Positions 47,601-56,137 of a stretch of 64,000 bases of DNA are shown piece by piece. The notes beneath the pieces are model-generated. The model did no database searches, was not told the DNA's origin, and saw only the letters and a program-made list of their open reading frames with translations. The position numbers and the translations under genes were made by a program. The stretch spans positions 1 through 64,000 of the forward strand of contig NZ_CP083387.1 of the NCBI RefSeq assembly GCF_020042345.1. Direction: 5' to 3'. The DNA comes from Arachidicoccus terrestris. GTDB lineage: Bacteria; Bacteroidota; Bacteroidia; Chitinophagales; Chitinophagaceae. Within the stretch, counting starts at the first letter, position 1; each line of letters begins with the position of its first letter.

Positions 47601-47928
47601 CGGCAGAAATCACCAGGTGGCCCTGAGCGTCGGGTACTGCCAGCTCATACTGGCCCTTATCATCTGTTACCGTACCCAGAGGAGCGTCTAATAGCTGAAC
47701 CGAAGCTCCTTCAATGACACCACCTTTGGCATCGGTGATCTGGCCACGGATCAGAAAATTCGCCGGCTGGTCCTGATACCTGGCAGCCTTTAGAGAAGAA
47801 AACCCAGTTATACAAACCAAGAAGCAAAGAAAAGCGGAAGAGAACCTGAACCGGCGGGCCATCCTGAAAGGCCGCTCCTGGTGCCGCCAGCGGTTCAACG
47901 TTCCATTAATTGAAAATCTGTAATTCAT
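44692..47928 (-). CDS. SusC/RagA TonB-linked outer-membrane transporter
   Basis: 1078 residues. A signal peptide begins at an inner Met (MARRFRFSSAFLCFLVCITG). It is followed by the carboxypeptidase-D-regulatory-like domain (FLIRGQITDAKGGVIEGASV), the TonB box region DLIVVTGYMKQKKADLTGAI, the plug (VVPGLHITTDGSPVGNTGIQ) and a 22-strand barrel ending RSFKFGLDVSF. There is no STN domain, so it is a classical nutrient importer, not a signal transducer. It pairs with the SusD gene downstream. A 594-bp leader region with a LacI-type palindrome lies upstream. Confidence 0.96.
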   Translation of the reverse strand: MNYRFSINGTLNRWRHQERPFRMARRFRFSSAFLCFLVCITGFSSLKAARYQDQPANFLIRGQITDAKGGVIEGASVQLLDAPLGTVTDDKGQYELAVPDAQGHLVISAVGFAADTVPINGRHQIDRALQPKNGDLDLIVVTGYMKQKKADLTGAISVVSEKDLAKNHGVTNIMQALQGVVPGLHITTDGSPVGNTGIQIRGLTSINGASPLIVIDGVPSGNMNLRDINPNNIASMQILKDAASASIYGAQGGAGVILIETKKGHLGKAKLTYNGAIGFSQFANKVPMMNTEQYGRALWQAAVNDGQDPANATQIYTYEWHKNDAGIPVLDKVTPRKYLNADSTMIAGNTNWLDAISQSGLQQDHQITLSSGSQNSRTLFSVNYNQNDGTQKFTGYKRFTARLNTSFDLLDHHLTIGENMEASHMRMVDQNQMHNALVEPPIVPVHTTDGGWGGSAVSLGMDDYWNPVRELTLNKDNASKYNKIYGNIYADVNFLKHFHYRSQFGLIYTQGYHRTIQFTFKEGGGKFQPTNNVDQWFWQQSNLTFTNTLDYQLETGKHSLDVLVGTEATKFKTENMSGNRQGLAFENYDYAYLGTATGNMAVSGGGDAYNFLSYFGKFNYSYDNRYLLSGTLRDDGSSKFGENHKYGLFPAFSAGWRISQEAFMKKWAWISDLKLRGSWGMNGNTSTISSNASKTFFVADYNGTSYGIGGAETGGLPSGFRKMQTGNPDLKWESDRQTDIGLDFGLFNQRLFGSFDYYHRFTDGMLYNPPYPGVLGEGANEWYNGASMVDRGFEIQLSYNSDPLKKFKYTITANVSHNHNEIVSVPNTVLYTYGGSALKGDNIIGHPYHSYYGFITEGLFTTQDEVDQAPDQPGKGLGRIRYKDLSGPDGVPDGKIDYDYDRTWIGSWDPKVEFGLGFNASYKNFDFAMFWQGVAGNTVSNGWKTYSDFWNVWVQSGFNHPTRILDAWSPANPDSKIPALSLTNANDELRTSTYFMESGSYLKLRNIQLGYSLPASLTSAIGVERVHVFLVALNLVSIKKSWGDNAFTGPDPETFTGNDYSNPYVIPRSFKFGLDVSF

Positions 47929-48118
47929 TTTAAATGGATTAAGGCGTGAGTAAATAATTAATTAATGCGTGGTTGTCGTAAGTGCCGTACTTAAATTCTT
48001 CGATATATATGTAAGCTGTGATTATTGCGTCATTTCGCTTAACAGATGCCGGATATGGTACATCTCTACATCCCCGCCCTCATAATGCCATTCAAAGCCT
48101 ATCGCGATATCCCCGGAG

Positions 48119-48146
48119 CCAGGTAACCCGTCAATAGGTTACCTGG
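48119..48146. other. hairpin in the susC leader
   Basis: Perfect 10-bp arms CCAGGTAACC and GGTTACCTGG around an 8-nt loop, about 190 bp upstream of the susC start. No T-run follows on the minus strand, so it looks like a leader RNA structure rather than a terminator. Confidence 0.5.
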
Positions 48147-48179
48147 TCACCGCCGTCGGTAAAGCCTGGCCCACTCGCC

Positions 48180-48318
48180 ATTCAAAACAATACGGCCAGT
48201 ATGAATACAGTACCTGGTTCAATTTGGGAACAATCCATTCAAACAAAATCAATTCAAACCCGTCAATTCAAATCAAACACAGAAAGAAATCAATACAATT
48301 CAAACAAAGTCAATTCAA
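48180..48318. repeat. cluster of ATTCAAA motifs
   Basis: Six copies of ATTCAAA occur in about 140 bp, several within the longer unit TCAATTCAAA; a further ATTCAAA is at about 48089 and a partial copy near 48465. Spacing is irregular (about 14, 15, 31 and 57 bp). Confidence 0.5.
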
Positions 48319-48470
48319 ATAAAGTCGCCCCTTCACAAAGACCCTCCGGTTATTTTCAATTATCCGAAACGGCCATCTGATCCAGCCGGACCAAAAGCAG
48401 CGGCGGGAAAAAACAAGCGCCGGCCGGGCAAATCAGCGTCACAGAAAAGCAAACCGCTCAAATCCATTCA

Positions 48471-48486
48471 ATTTAAACGTTTAAGC
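48471..48486. promoter_or_regulatory. LacI-type operator upstream of susC
   Basis: ATTTAAACGTTTAAGC differs by one base from the operator-like site at 57381-57396. The palindrome has the central CG typical of LacI-family operators. It lies 36 bp past the kinase stop and 543 bp before the susC start. Confidence 0.65.
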
Positions 48487-48522
48487 AACTACAGCCAATA
48501 ACGGGTTAATAGTCTCTTCTGT

Positions 48523-50169
48523 TCAAGTGTTCGCCTCAGTGAAACGGCCCAGTGTCTGGTACCTCTGATAACGTTCTTCAAACAAATCTTTCCATTCAGG
48601 CCGGCTGTCGGGCAAATAAGGCGCCAGAAACCCCTGTCCCATGGCAGCCATGGCGGTCTTTAGTTCTGGATACCATCCGACCTGGGTAGCCGCATACATG
48701 GCTGCCCCCAGGGCACAGCACTCGGTGGCCCTATTGGTTTTAATCGGCCTTCCCAGCACACTGGCCATGGTTTGCATGACAAAGGGAGATTTATGGGCAA
48801 TCCCGCCCAGTCCGATGATCCCTTTTACGGGAATGCCTCTGTCCGTAAAACGCTCTACAATAGCCCTGCTGCCAAAACAAGTGGCTTCCACCAGAGAAGC
48901 AAATACAGCCACCGGGTCCTGACTCAGATCCAGCTCCGTGATGGCCGCTTTTAAAAGCGGCTGGACATCCGGGCTACGCCGGCCGTTAAACCAATCAGTG
49001 CTGAGTGGCAGTTGCGCCCATTGAGTAGCTGTTAGCCGGCCAGCTTTTTCACAAAGCAAGCTTAACAGCTTTGTTGTATCAGCTGTAACGTCCAACAGCA
49101 AAAGTGATTTTTCGACAAAAGTTTTCAGCCAGCCGTATACATCTCCGAAAGCCGACTGACCTGCTTCCATCCCGATCATACCCGGTATAATCGAACCGGG
49201 TACCTGGCCGCAAATGCCGTCTATTAAAACATCCTTTACATCCGCTTCCGGGGCCACCAACATATCGCAGGTGGAAGTCCCCATCACCTTACTCAGATAA
49301 TAGGGTTCAATCTGTCCGCCGACGGCGCCCATATGGGCGTCCAGTGCCCCGATACCTATCCATACGTCTTCCGGTAATCCCAGGCGCCTGGCCCACGCCG
49401 GACTGATCTGGCCGGCCGTCTCCGTACTTAAGTACCTGGCGGAACTGAGCCGCCCTTGCGCGCCCTTGAGCAAGGGGTCCACCCCTACCCAGAAACTGTC
49501 CGGCGGATAGCCTTGCCAGATGGCTGACCAGAGGCCTTTATGGCCTGCCGCACAGACATTTCTTTTCATGTCATGTACATCGCTGCCTCCTGTCAATAAA
49601 AAAGGCATCCAGTCCGAATGTTCTACAAAACAGTAACAAGCCTCCGCTGCCGGGCTACGCTTTCTCAGCAAATGCAGCCACTTGCTCCAGAACCACTCAG
49701 AAGAGTAATCCCCGCCCACAAAATCCAAGTACTTTTGTCCGGTAAGCGTCCGGTTATACCGGTTAATATCCGCAGCCTCATCAATAGCCGAATGATCTTT
49801 CCAAAGGTAAAACATGGCATCCGGCTCCTCCTTAAATCCTTCCTGGAGCGCCAGCGGCATACCGGTCCTGTCGACCGGAACCGGCGTTGAACCGGTGGTT
49901 GCCATAGACAACGCTCCTATATTTTTCCTTATTTCGGGATCTATGCCTTCCAGCGTCTGCTGCACCACCTCCGTGAGGCTCTCCATATAATCCAACGGAT
50001 GCTGGCGGAAGACCCTGGCGGCCGGATCGCAGTATAACCCGCTCTTCCACCTGGGATAATCCCGGGCCGCCTCTCTTAGGACCCGGCCATCTGAGGCTGA
50101 TACCAAAAGACAGCGGACAGAGTCCGTCCCAAAATCGATACCCAGACAATATTTTTCTCTTTGATTCAT
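48523..50169 (-). CDS. FGGY carbohydrate kinase, AraB (ribulokinase) type
   Basis: A 548-residue sugar kinase of AraB length. The N-terminal nucleotide loop is CLGIDFGTDSVRCLLV. The second half carries LSKVMGTSTCDMLVAP, GMEAGQSAFGDVYGWLK and IIGLGGIAHKSPFVMQTMAS. Overall it follows the ribulokinase pattern rather than FucK (about 480 residues). AraB-type enzymes accept L- and D-ribulose, so with FucI upstream the predicted step is D-ribulose to D-ribulose-5-phosphate. It follows fucP by 73 bp. Confidence 0.88.
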   Translation of the reverse strand: MNQREKYCLGIDFGTDSVRCLLVSASDGRVLREAARDYPRWKSGLYCDPAARVFRQHPLDYMESLTEVVQQTLEGIDPEIRKNIGALSMATTGSTPVPVDRTGMPLALQEGFKEEPDAMFYLWKDHSAIDEAADINRYNRTLTGQKYLDFVGGDYSSEWFWSKWLHLLRKRSPAAEACYCFVEHSDWMPFLLTGGSDVHDMKRNVCAAGHKGLWSAIWQGYPPDSFWVGVDPLLKGAQGRLSSARYLSTETAGQISPAWARRLGLPEDVWIGIGALDAHMGAVGGQIEPYYLSKVMGTSTCDMLVAPEADVKDVLIDGICGQVPGSIIPGMIGMEAGQSAFGDVYGWLKTFVEKSLLLLDVTADTTKLLSLLCEKAGRLTATQWAQLPLSTDWFNGRRSPDVQPLLKAAITELDLSQDPVAVFASLVEATCFGSRAIVERFTDRGIPVKGIIGLGGIAHKSPFVMQTMASVLGRPIKTNRATECCALGAAMYAATQVGWYPELKTAMAAMGQGFLAPYLPDSRPEWKDLFEERYQRYQTLGRFTEANT

Positions 50170-50242
50170 TGTAATAACTGTTTTTTAGTTCCGGTATTCT
50201 CCGCCGTGATTTTCTATCTGTTTTTTGCAGACAAGCGCCTCA

Positions 50243-51607
50243 TCAATGATGCGCCTCAACAACCGGAGCGCCGATTACCTCTCCTTTAAAATGCTGCTTA
50301 AACCTTGTTTTGGTCATCCAGGCAAAAACCGCGATAAACAAAAAACAGGCAAGCGGAATGATAAAGGCGACATGCATGCCAAAATGATCACCGATAGCAC
50401 CCATGACCGGAGGACAAAAAGCGCCCCCTGCCACGGCCATTACCAGAAAAGAAGCGGCTTTCTTGGTCAGCGGCCCCAGGCCGCGGAGCCCGATCGCGAA
50501 AATGGTGGGAAACATGATGGACATAAAAAAATAGGTTGAGAACAGCGCAATCACGCTGAGCCAGCCCAGATGCATCACGACCAGCGCTACGAGCAGGGTA
50601 TTGACCAGGCCATAGATCATAAGAAGTGTTCTGGGCGAGTAGAATTTCATCAGATAGGCACCCACCAGGCGGCCGATCCAAAACGAACCCATGCCACCGA
50701 GTGCCAGAATCAGGGAAGCCGCCTGCTCTGCATTTTTAGGCATAAACACTTCGCCAAATAACCCCAGATGCGCCATCATGGCTGCCACGCTTTCTTTTAA
50801 CCCGATAATGGCTTCCGTGGTATAATTAATAAAAAAGGAATTGACACCGGTCTGCGCGGCCACATAGAGAAACTGCGCCACGACGGCCAAAACAAACATG
50901 GGATATCCAAGCAGCGCCCGGGTCGGCGTGCTCTCCGCTATCTGCTCTTCCTCAGGATCATTTTTCTCCTGAATCACCGGCAGCCGGGTACATATAAAGA
51001 CGATCATCAGCACCACGACAATGGAACCCACCATCATATAGGGCGGAATCAGCGAATCAAAGGTGCCTGCATTGCCTTTCTTTTCTGCCCCGAAGATCAA
51101 AAGCCCGCCCATCAGCGGTCCCAGGATCCAGCCCAACCCGTTAAAGGACTGGGCAATATTGATCCTGCGGGCGGCCCCTGAGGGCGGGCCCATGACCGTT
51201 GTAAAGGGATTGGCGGCTGTCTCCAGACAGGCCAGGCCACAGGCCAGCACAAATAAGGCCAGCAAGAATGGGATAAAGGCAGCGAGTTTTGCCGCCGGAT
51301 AGAATAAAAAAGCACCGATAGCAAATAGCGACAAGCCCAGAATAATCCCTTTTTTATAACCGTGGCGTTTCATAAAAACGCCGGCGGGATAGGCCATGAC
51401 CAGATAACCGATATACAGGGAAAACTGGACGAAACCGGACTCCGCCTTACTGACATGTAATGTATCCTGAAAATGCTTGTCCAGTACGTCGAGCAGCCCA
51501 TGGGCAAACCCCCACAGTAAGAATAGTACAGTGATCAGAATAAACGGGCGAAGGTAATTTTTTCCCTCGGCGGTCGTAAACAGCGTTGATTTGCGCATCA
51601 GATTCAT
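50243..51607 (-). CDS. fucP: L-fucose/D-arabinose:H+ symporter (FucP family)
   Basis: A 454-residue major facilitator with 12 TM helices. FLLWGFAHGLLDVLDKHFQ on TM1 and GFVQFSLYIGYLVMAYPAG on TM2 follow the FucP pattern, as do FVLACGLACLETAANPFTTV and the C-terminal MSIMFPTIFAIGLRGLGPL. FucP of E. coli carries L-fucose and also D-arabinose. It starts 10 bp after fucI, so the two are surely cotranscribed. Confidence 0.92.
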   Translation of the reverse strand: MNLMRKSTLFTTAEGKNYLRPFILITVLFLLWGFAHGLLDVLDKHFQDTLHVSKAESGFVQFSLYIGYLVMAYPAGVFMKRHGYKKGIILGLSLFAIGAFLFYPAAKLAAFIPFLLALFVLACGLACLETAANPFTTVMGPPSGAARRINIAQSFNGLGWILGPLMGGLLIFGAEKKGNAGTFDSLIPPYMMVGSIVVVLMIVFICTRLPVIQEKNDPEEEQIAESTPTRALLGYPMFVLAVVAQFLYVAAQTGVNSFFINYTTEAIIGLKESVAAMMAHLGLFGEVFMPKNAEQAASLILALGGMGSFWIGRLVGAYLMKFYSPRTLLMIYGLVNTLLVALVVMHLGWLSVIALFSTYFFMSIMFPTIFAIGLRGLGPLTKKAASFLVMAVAGGAFCPPVMGAIGDHFGMHVAFIIPLACFLFIAVFAWMTKTRFKQHFKGEVIGAPVVEAHH

Positions 51608-51617
51608 CTTATCCTAT

Positions 51618-53405
51618 TTAAGTGGTTTTATAAAGTGGGCCGAACTGAAGGCAGGCCCTGTAGTCAGCACCTTCCAGGTCTGAGCCGAAGCTGCCCCAGG
51701 CAGAAGGACGCATGATCTTTTCTGGCGCGACATTATGCATATTGACAGGGATCCTTAACAGTGCCGCCAGTGCGATCAGTTCATGGCCGATATGCCCGGC
51801 GCAGATAGCGCCGTGGTTCGCTCCCCAGGCGTTCATAACATTATAGACGTCACGAAAGACGCCCTGACCGGTTGTCCTGGGGACAAACCAAGTCGTGGGC
51901 CAGGTTTTATCGGTTCTCTCATCCAGTATTCGGTGTACCTCACCTGGCAATTCCAGGGTATGCCCTTCTGCGATCTGTAATACCGGCCCCAGGCCAGCCA
52001 CCAGGTTCAGGCGGCACATCGTCACGGCCATTCCCCCTTTGGTGACAAACTTGGATGAGTAACCGCCGCCCCTGAAATAATCCCGGTTGGCAGGATACCA
52101 GGTGGTTGCCTCCAGGCAGGCATCTTTTTCCGCTTCGGTAATCTCCCAGAAAGGCTTCATGGCCGGCGCACCATCCTTTTGCTGGCGGCCCGTGCCATCG
52201 AGGGTTGCCGCCCCTGAATTAATCAAATGAATGAAACCGCCCGCAGCTGCGCCCTCGGGTTGCCAGCCGGTGACTCTTTGTACACTCTCAGGACTCCAGT
52301 AGGTACGTACATCGGCAAAGATCTGGCCGGTATGGGTCAGTAAGTTGCCAAAAAGCATACTGATGCCATTCAGGCTATCATTTTCTGTAGCGACCATATA
52401 AGGCGCCCGTATGCCATTCCAGTCAAATGAAGAGTTCAGGATTGCTTCTGCAAAGTCGCCGTTGGGCAAAAAGTCCGTCCATTGCCGCTGTCCCTGAAAT
52501 CCCGATACGATGGCGTTATGTCCGTTAGCCTCTTCACCGTACCCGATGGCAGCCAGATGATCATTACCCTGCATCAGATCACGGATGATCATCGTCATTT
52601 TGATCACAAAATCCCAGTCTTTATCCTTTTGCTCCCGGCTGGAGACTTTCTCCGGACGGTTGTAATCTTCCCCTTCCCTGCAACATTTCGCCACCCACTG
52701 TTTCGCTTTTTGAAATTCGTTTTCGTCATAGATGTTTTTCTCGATCCGTCGTAAGACTTCTGAAGAGTCCACATATTCCGTACGCATGCCAAGGTACTGC
52801 TGCAGAAACCCCGGATTGACCATTGAACCGGCAATGCCCATACAGACAGATCCGATCGCCAGATAGGACTGGCCGCGCATCAGCGCCACCGCCATCCCTG
52901 CCCGGGCAAAAGTCAGGAGTTTTTCCCGGACATCTTCCGGAATGGTCTGATCATTCAGATCCTGTACATCTCTTCCATAGATACCGAAAGCGGGCAGGCC
53001 AAATTGGTTGTGGGCTGCCAGCGTGGCAGCCAGATACACCGCGCCCGGGCGCTCGGTCCCGTTAAAACCCCAGATAGCCTTGGGCATGGTTGGATGCATA
53101 TCCATGGTCTCACTGCCATAACACCAGCAAGGTGTGACAGACAGAGACACCCCGACATTTTCCCCTTCAAATTTCCGGCGGCAGGCATCTGCTTCCCGGA
53201 CGCCACCGATGGTACCGTCGGCAATGACCACCCGGACAGGCGTTCCGTCCGGATAGCGAAGCTGCGCCCGATACAGGGCCGCGACACTGTCTGCCATCTG
53301 CATCGTCGTCTCTTCCAGGGATTCACGGATACCGCCCAGACGGCCGTCAATAATGGGTCGGATACCAATGGCGGGATAAAAAGTAGATTGATCTGTTGTT
53401 TGCAT
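51618..53405 (-). CDS. fucI: L-fucose / D-arabinose isomerase
   Basis: A 595-residue isomerase, matching the ~591-residue E. coli FucI in length and start. Landmarks are [53 protein letters not shown], the C-terminal [20 protein letters not shown] and [20 protein letters not shown]. The enzyme interconverts L-fucose and L-fuculose and also D-arabinose and D-ribulose. In this locus there is no FucK-type kinase or FucA aldolase, which favours D-arabinose as the real substrate. Confidence 0.96.
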   Translation of the reverse strand: MQTTDQSTFYPAIGIRPIIDGRLGGIRESLEETTMQMADSVAALYRAQLRYPDGTPVRVVIADGTIGGVREADACRRKFEGENVGVSLSVTPCWCYGSETMDMHPTMPKAIWGFNGTERPGAVYLAATLAAHNQFGLPAFGIYGRDVQDLNDQTIPEDVREKLLTFARAGMAVALMRGQSYLAIGSVCMGIAGSMVNPGFLQQYLGMRTEYVDSSEVLRRIEKNIYDENEFQKAKQWVAKCCREGEDYNRPEKVSSREQKDKDWDFVIKMTMIIRDLMQGNDHLAAIGYGEEANGHNAIVSGFQGQRQWTDFLPNGDFAEAILNSSFDWNGIRAPYMVATENDSLNGISMLFGNLLTHTGQIFADVRTYWSPESVQRVTGWQPEGAAAGGFIHLINSGAATLDGTGRQQKDGAPAMKPFWEITEAEKDACLEATTWYPANRDYFRGGGYSSKFVTKGGMAVTMCRLNLVAGLGPVLQIAEGHTLELPGEVHRILDERTDKTWPTTWFVPRTTGQGVFRDVYNVMNAWGANHGAICAGHIGHELIALAALLRIPVNMHNVAPEKIMRPSAWGSFGSDLEGADYRACLQFGPLYKTT

Positions 53406-53603
53406 GTCTTATATTTTTGTTTTAATAGATGATGATAGCATAACTTGGTAAAGGGTTCAGTAAGCTACTTTGGTGCTGGCACTTTTACTTTGTCCAGCCG
53501 GCAGGGCTGCCTACTGTCGTTATATATCTTTGTTTAATTTTCGGGTTTCTCCTTTAGTTGACAGGGCTCCCCCGACAGCGGAAGCCGCCGCTCACGCATC
53601 AGG

Positions 53604-54896
53604 TTATTTAAAGGCATTTTCTATATCTTTTAGCGAGACGCCCAGTAGTTTTTCGGCGATAGCGTTTAGGGCTGACCGACTACCCGTAAAGTGATAAACC
53701 GACTGCCGGTGTAACATAGAGGCGCCCGGTGTTAAAAAGGCCGCCGGAGAAACACTCTCCATTTCATAAAAAGGCCCCATCTGGCTGCCATCTTCCAGCG
53801 GGCCGTCATTATACGCATTGACCGCATCCCCGATAAATGGCGGTTTATCGGTATTCCACTGCTGATTCAGGTATCTGGCCGTGCTGTCCAGATCAAAATG
53901 CAGTAAGGTAAGCACCTTGGTATCCGCCCCGTAGCTGCCGATCCACTGTTTGGCCTTCGTCGGGCGAACGCCCAGCTTACCCCGGCTCTTGCCATCTGCT
54001 TTCAGGTAAAGCACATGGTCATTATGCTTTAGCCTGTCGGGGCCTATCTGACCGAAATAATCAGCAGTGGCGACCTGATTAAAATCCGCAGCCGGCGTCT
54101 GCTTAAAAGGCACGACAATAACCGTTTCAGGCGAAGGCGTAAACATATCCAGGATCCATATACAGGGCATACCTGTTTTCTCATCCCAGGCTTTATCACC
54201 GGTATTGGTAAGTTTGTTTTCGGTTGTATAGGCAACAGCTTTTACCTCCGATAACTTGCCCGTGAAATCCATCCCTGTCTGTTCAGTCATCTCTACTGCA
54301 GACAGTATACGTACGGTGCGGTCTACCGACAATTTGAGATGGGTGCCCGCATAATTTTCCAGTTCCATTTGCCGGGACAAAGTAGCCGTTCCAGCCGCTG
54401 CTGTTACCACCTTCCAGGGAGCGGTGTCAAAATCCTCGGGCGTTTTCCAATGTTCAAAATCCATTCTGGCGCCGGGCTGGAAAAACAAGGAGAACTTCCC
54501 TCCTTCCGGGCCGAGCCAGATCCGGTTTTCACCACCATAGGCATTCATATGCGGATCCGCCGGGCCGGAAAAAGCCTTATAATTCACCCAGCCAAAACTA
54601 CGCCCCGAAGGACCGTCCGCGGTAGATGTAAATACCTTTGCCTGGTATTTAGGGGAGAGAATCACCTGCGCCTCTTTATTTTCCGGCAAGGACAAGACGA
54701 GCAGGCCACTGTCTTTTTGTTGCAGAAAGCGAAGATCCCCGGCAAAACTGCCCGGACGGCTGGTATCTCCGGTCTCAGCGGCCGGGCTGTCACCGGTTTT
54801 CTTTTCCTTATTATTTTTACAAGACATAGAAATAGCGGTTAATGAAATGAGTAATACATAAGCGTACAGCTGAGAACTCTTTTTTATAACATACAT
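53604..54896 (-). CDS. DUF6786-like lipoprotein
   Basis: 430 residues with a lipoprotein signal (LLISLTAISMSC) and an acidic low-complexity linker. A beta-rich domain follows with GGENRIWLGPEGGKFSLFFQ, then PEDFDTAPWKVV and GALEDGSQMGPFYEME-like motifs near the end (here GPLEDGSQMGPFYEMESVSP). This matches my memory of DUF6786, perhaps an aldose-epimerase-like fold. Function unknown. It sits between the repressor gene and fucI, which suggests a role in surface sugar handling. Confidence 0.7.
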   Translation of the reverse strand: MYVIKKSSQLYAYVLLISLTAISMSCKNNKEKKTGDSPAAETGDTSRPGSFAGDLRFLQQKDSGLLVLSLPENKEAQVILSPKYQAKVFTSTADGPSGRSFGWVNYKAFSGPADPHMNAYGGENRIWLGPEGGKFSLFFQPGARMDFEHWKTPEDFDTAPWKVVTAAAGTATLSRQMELENYAGTHLKLSVDRTVRILSAVEMTEQTGMDFTGKLSEVKAVAYTTENKLTNTGDKAWDEKTGMPCIWILDMFTPSPETVIVVPFKQTPAADFNQVATADYFGQIGPDRLKHNDHVLYLKADGKSRGKLGVRPTKAKQWIGSYGADTKVLTLLHFDLDSTARYLNQQWNTDKPPFIGDAVNAYNDGPLEDGSQMGPFYEMESVSPAAFLTPGASMLHRQSVYHFTGSRSALNAIAEKLLGVSLKDIENAFK

Positions 54897-54992
54897 AGCA
54901 TCCAGTTTAAAGTCAATAAAAATAAATATCTATTCAACCGAAATGAAGCAACACTGTTTGTGGTTACATCACTACTCTATCTTAAACCTGCG

Positions 54993-55008
54993 GCTTAATC
55001 CTTTAAGC
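54993..55008. promoter_or_regulatory. degenerate operator-like palindrome or end of lacI transcript
   Basis: GCTTAATCCTTTAAGC keeps the outer GCTTAA / TTAAGC half-sites of the operator at 57407 but lacks the central CG. It lies between the LacI gene and the DUF6786-like gene. It could be a weak operator or a small stem. Confidence 0.3.
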
Positions 55009-55023
55009 TAGTCGAAAAAAAAT

Positions 55024-56046
55024 TTAACTGTCTCTGACGACCAGTTTAGCTTCTACTGTCACAGATTGAAATCCGTCAGCCTTAGGCCGGGTCTTTTGAT
55101 GCAGCCTTTTTACAAGAAGCTCCAACGCCTCTTTTCCCAGCTGATTCAGGCATTGGGAAACATAAGACAAAGGCGCGTAGAAAAAATCAAAGGCATCACT
55201 TTGGTCAAAAGATACGATGGCTAATTCCGACGGCACCTGGATCCCCAGTTTATTGATAATCTTGAGTCCCAGTACAGCCAGGCTGTTTGTGGCAAAGAAA
55301 ATACCGTCCACTTTTTGCTTCTTATTAAAAAGATCGAGCATTTGTTTTTCCACATCCTTCTCAATGTCCTGGTATGACGCCTCCCGGATCATCTTTTTTC
55401 CTGCCTTTAGCCCACCGGCTTTAAGTGCCTGCTTATACCCTTCTGTGCGATCATTGATATGCGCGAGTGTTGTCTTATACGTGAGTAAGGCAATATGCCT
55501 GCAGCCGCCGTCAATCAAATGCGTCACTGCCTTTTTAGAAATTTCTGTATTATTGATACAGACAGTATCGGAAGGAACCCTGGGAAAATAACGGTCGATG
55601 AGTACCACCGGTATCCCTGAGCGCTGGAGTCCCAGTATCTGATCTTCGGTATTCTCCGCCGCGGCAATGATAAAAGCATCCACCTGACGATTTAAAAACA
55701 CATTAATTAATTCCTGAGATTTTTCAGCGCTCTCATCGCTACTGCCAAAGATGACGACATAACCAGATTTTCTGGCTTCATCTTCTATAATTCTTGCGAT
55801 CGCGGAAAAGAACGGATTCGAGATATCCGCTACGATGAGTCCAATGGTCTTCGTTTTACCGCTTTTTAAACTCTTGGCAATTAGATTCGGCTGGTAGTTC
55901 AGCTCAATGACCGCCCGGCGAATCTTTTTAACCATTTCTGGTCCTACGCGTGCCTGTTTTTCCTTACCATTAATAACGTAGGATACCAGGGCAGTGGATA
56001 CGCCCAGATGCCGGGCGATGTCTTTAAGTGATGTCTTTTTACTCAT
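55024..56046 (-). CDS. LacI family transcriptional regulator
   Basis: A 340-residue repressor. The helix-turn-helix is at the N-terminus (SLKDIARHLGVSTALVSYVI) and the hinge helix at about residues 50-62 (NYQPNLIAKSLKSGKTKTIG). The periplasmic-binding-protein-like sensor follows (IGLIVADISNPFFSAIARII, VVLIDRYFPRVPSDTV, ELAIVSFDQSDAFDFF). It is embedded in the sugar locus, 91 bp after the GH172 gene. Its likely inducer is D-arabinose, D-ribulose or a short oligosaccharide. The palindromes at 57381, 57407 and 48471 are its probable operators. Confidence 0.94.
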   Translation of the reverse strand: MSKKTSLKDIARHLGVSTALVSYVINGKEKQARVGPEMVKKIRRAVIELNYQPNLIAKSLKSGKTKTIGLIVADISNPFFSAIARIIEDEARKSGYVVIFGSSDESAEKSQELINVFLNRQVDAFIIAAAENTEDQILGLQRSGIPVVLIDRYFPRVPSDTVCINNTEISKKAVTHLIDGGCRHIALLTYKTTLAHINDRTEGYKQALKAGGLKAGKKMIREASYQDIEKDVEKQMLDLFNKKQKVDGIFFATNSLAVLGLKIINKLGIQVPSELAIVSFDQSDAFDFFYAPLSYVSQCLNQLGKEALELLVKRLHQKTRPKADGFQSVTVEAKLVVRDS

Positions 56047-56137
56047 GGATCATTCTTACTCCTCAAATTAATATAAAATAGCCAAATCTCAGTATCAAAA
56101 GCTGGACGCTTAATCATTGACCACACAGAGGTAATGG

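Larger units (their letters stand above)
47929..48522. other. long susC upstream region
   Basis: 594 bp without a gene. It contains a hairpin (48119-48146), a cluster of ATTCAAA motifs (48180-48318) and a LacI-type palindrome (48471-48486). No TAnnTTTG was found close to the susC start, so a long 5' leader starting nearer the palindrome is likely. Confidence 0.5.

Noticed and set aside
48180-48318. ATTCAAA cluster as a CRISPR array
   Set aside because: Units are only 7-10 bp, spacing is irregular and there are no equal spacers or cas genes.
51618-53405. Reading the locus as an L-fucose pathway because of FucI and FucP
   Set aside because: The kinase is AraB-type, FucA and fucosidases are absent, and the GH172/GH116 pair points to D-arabinofuranose; kept as the alternative.
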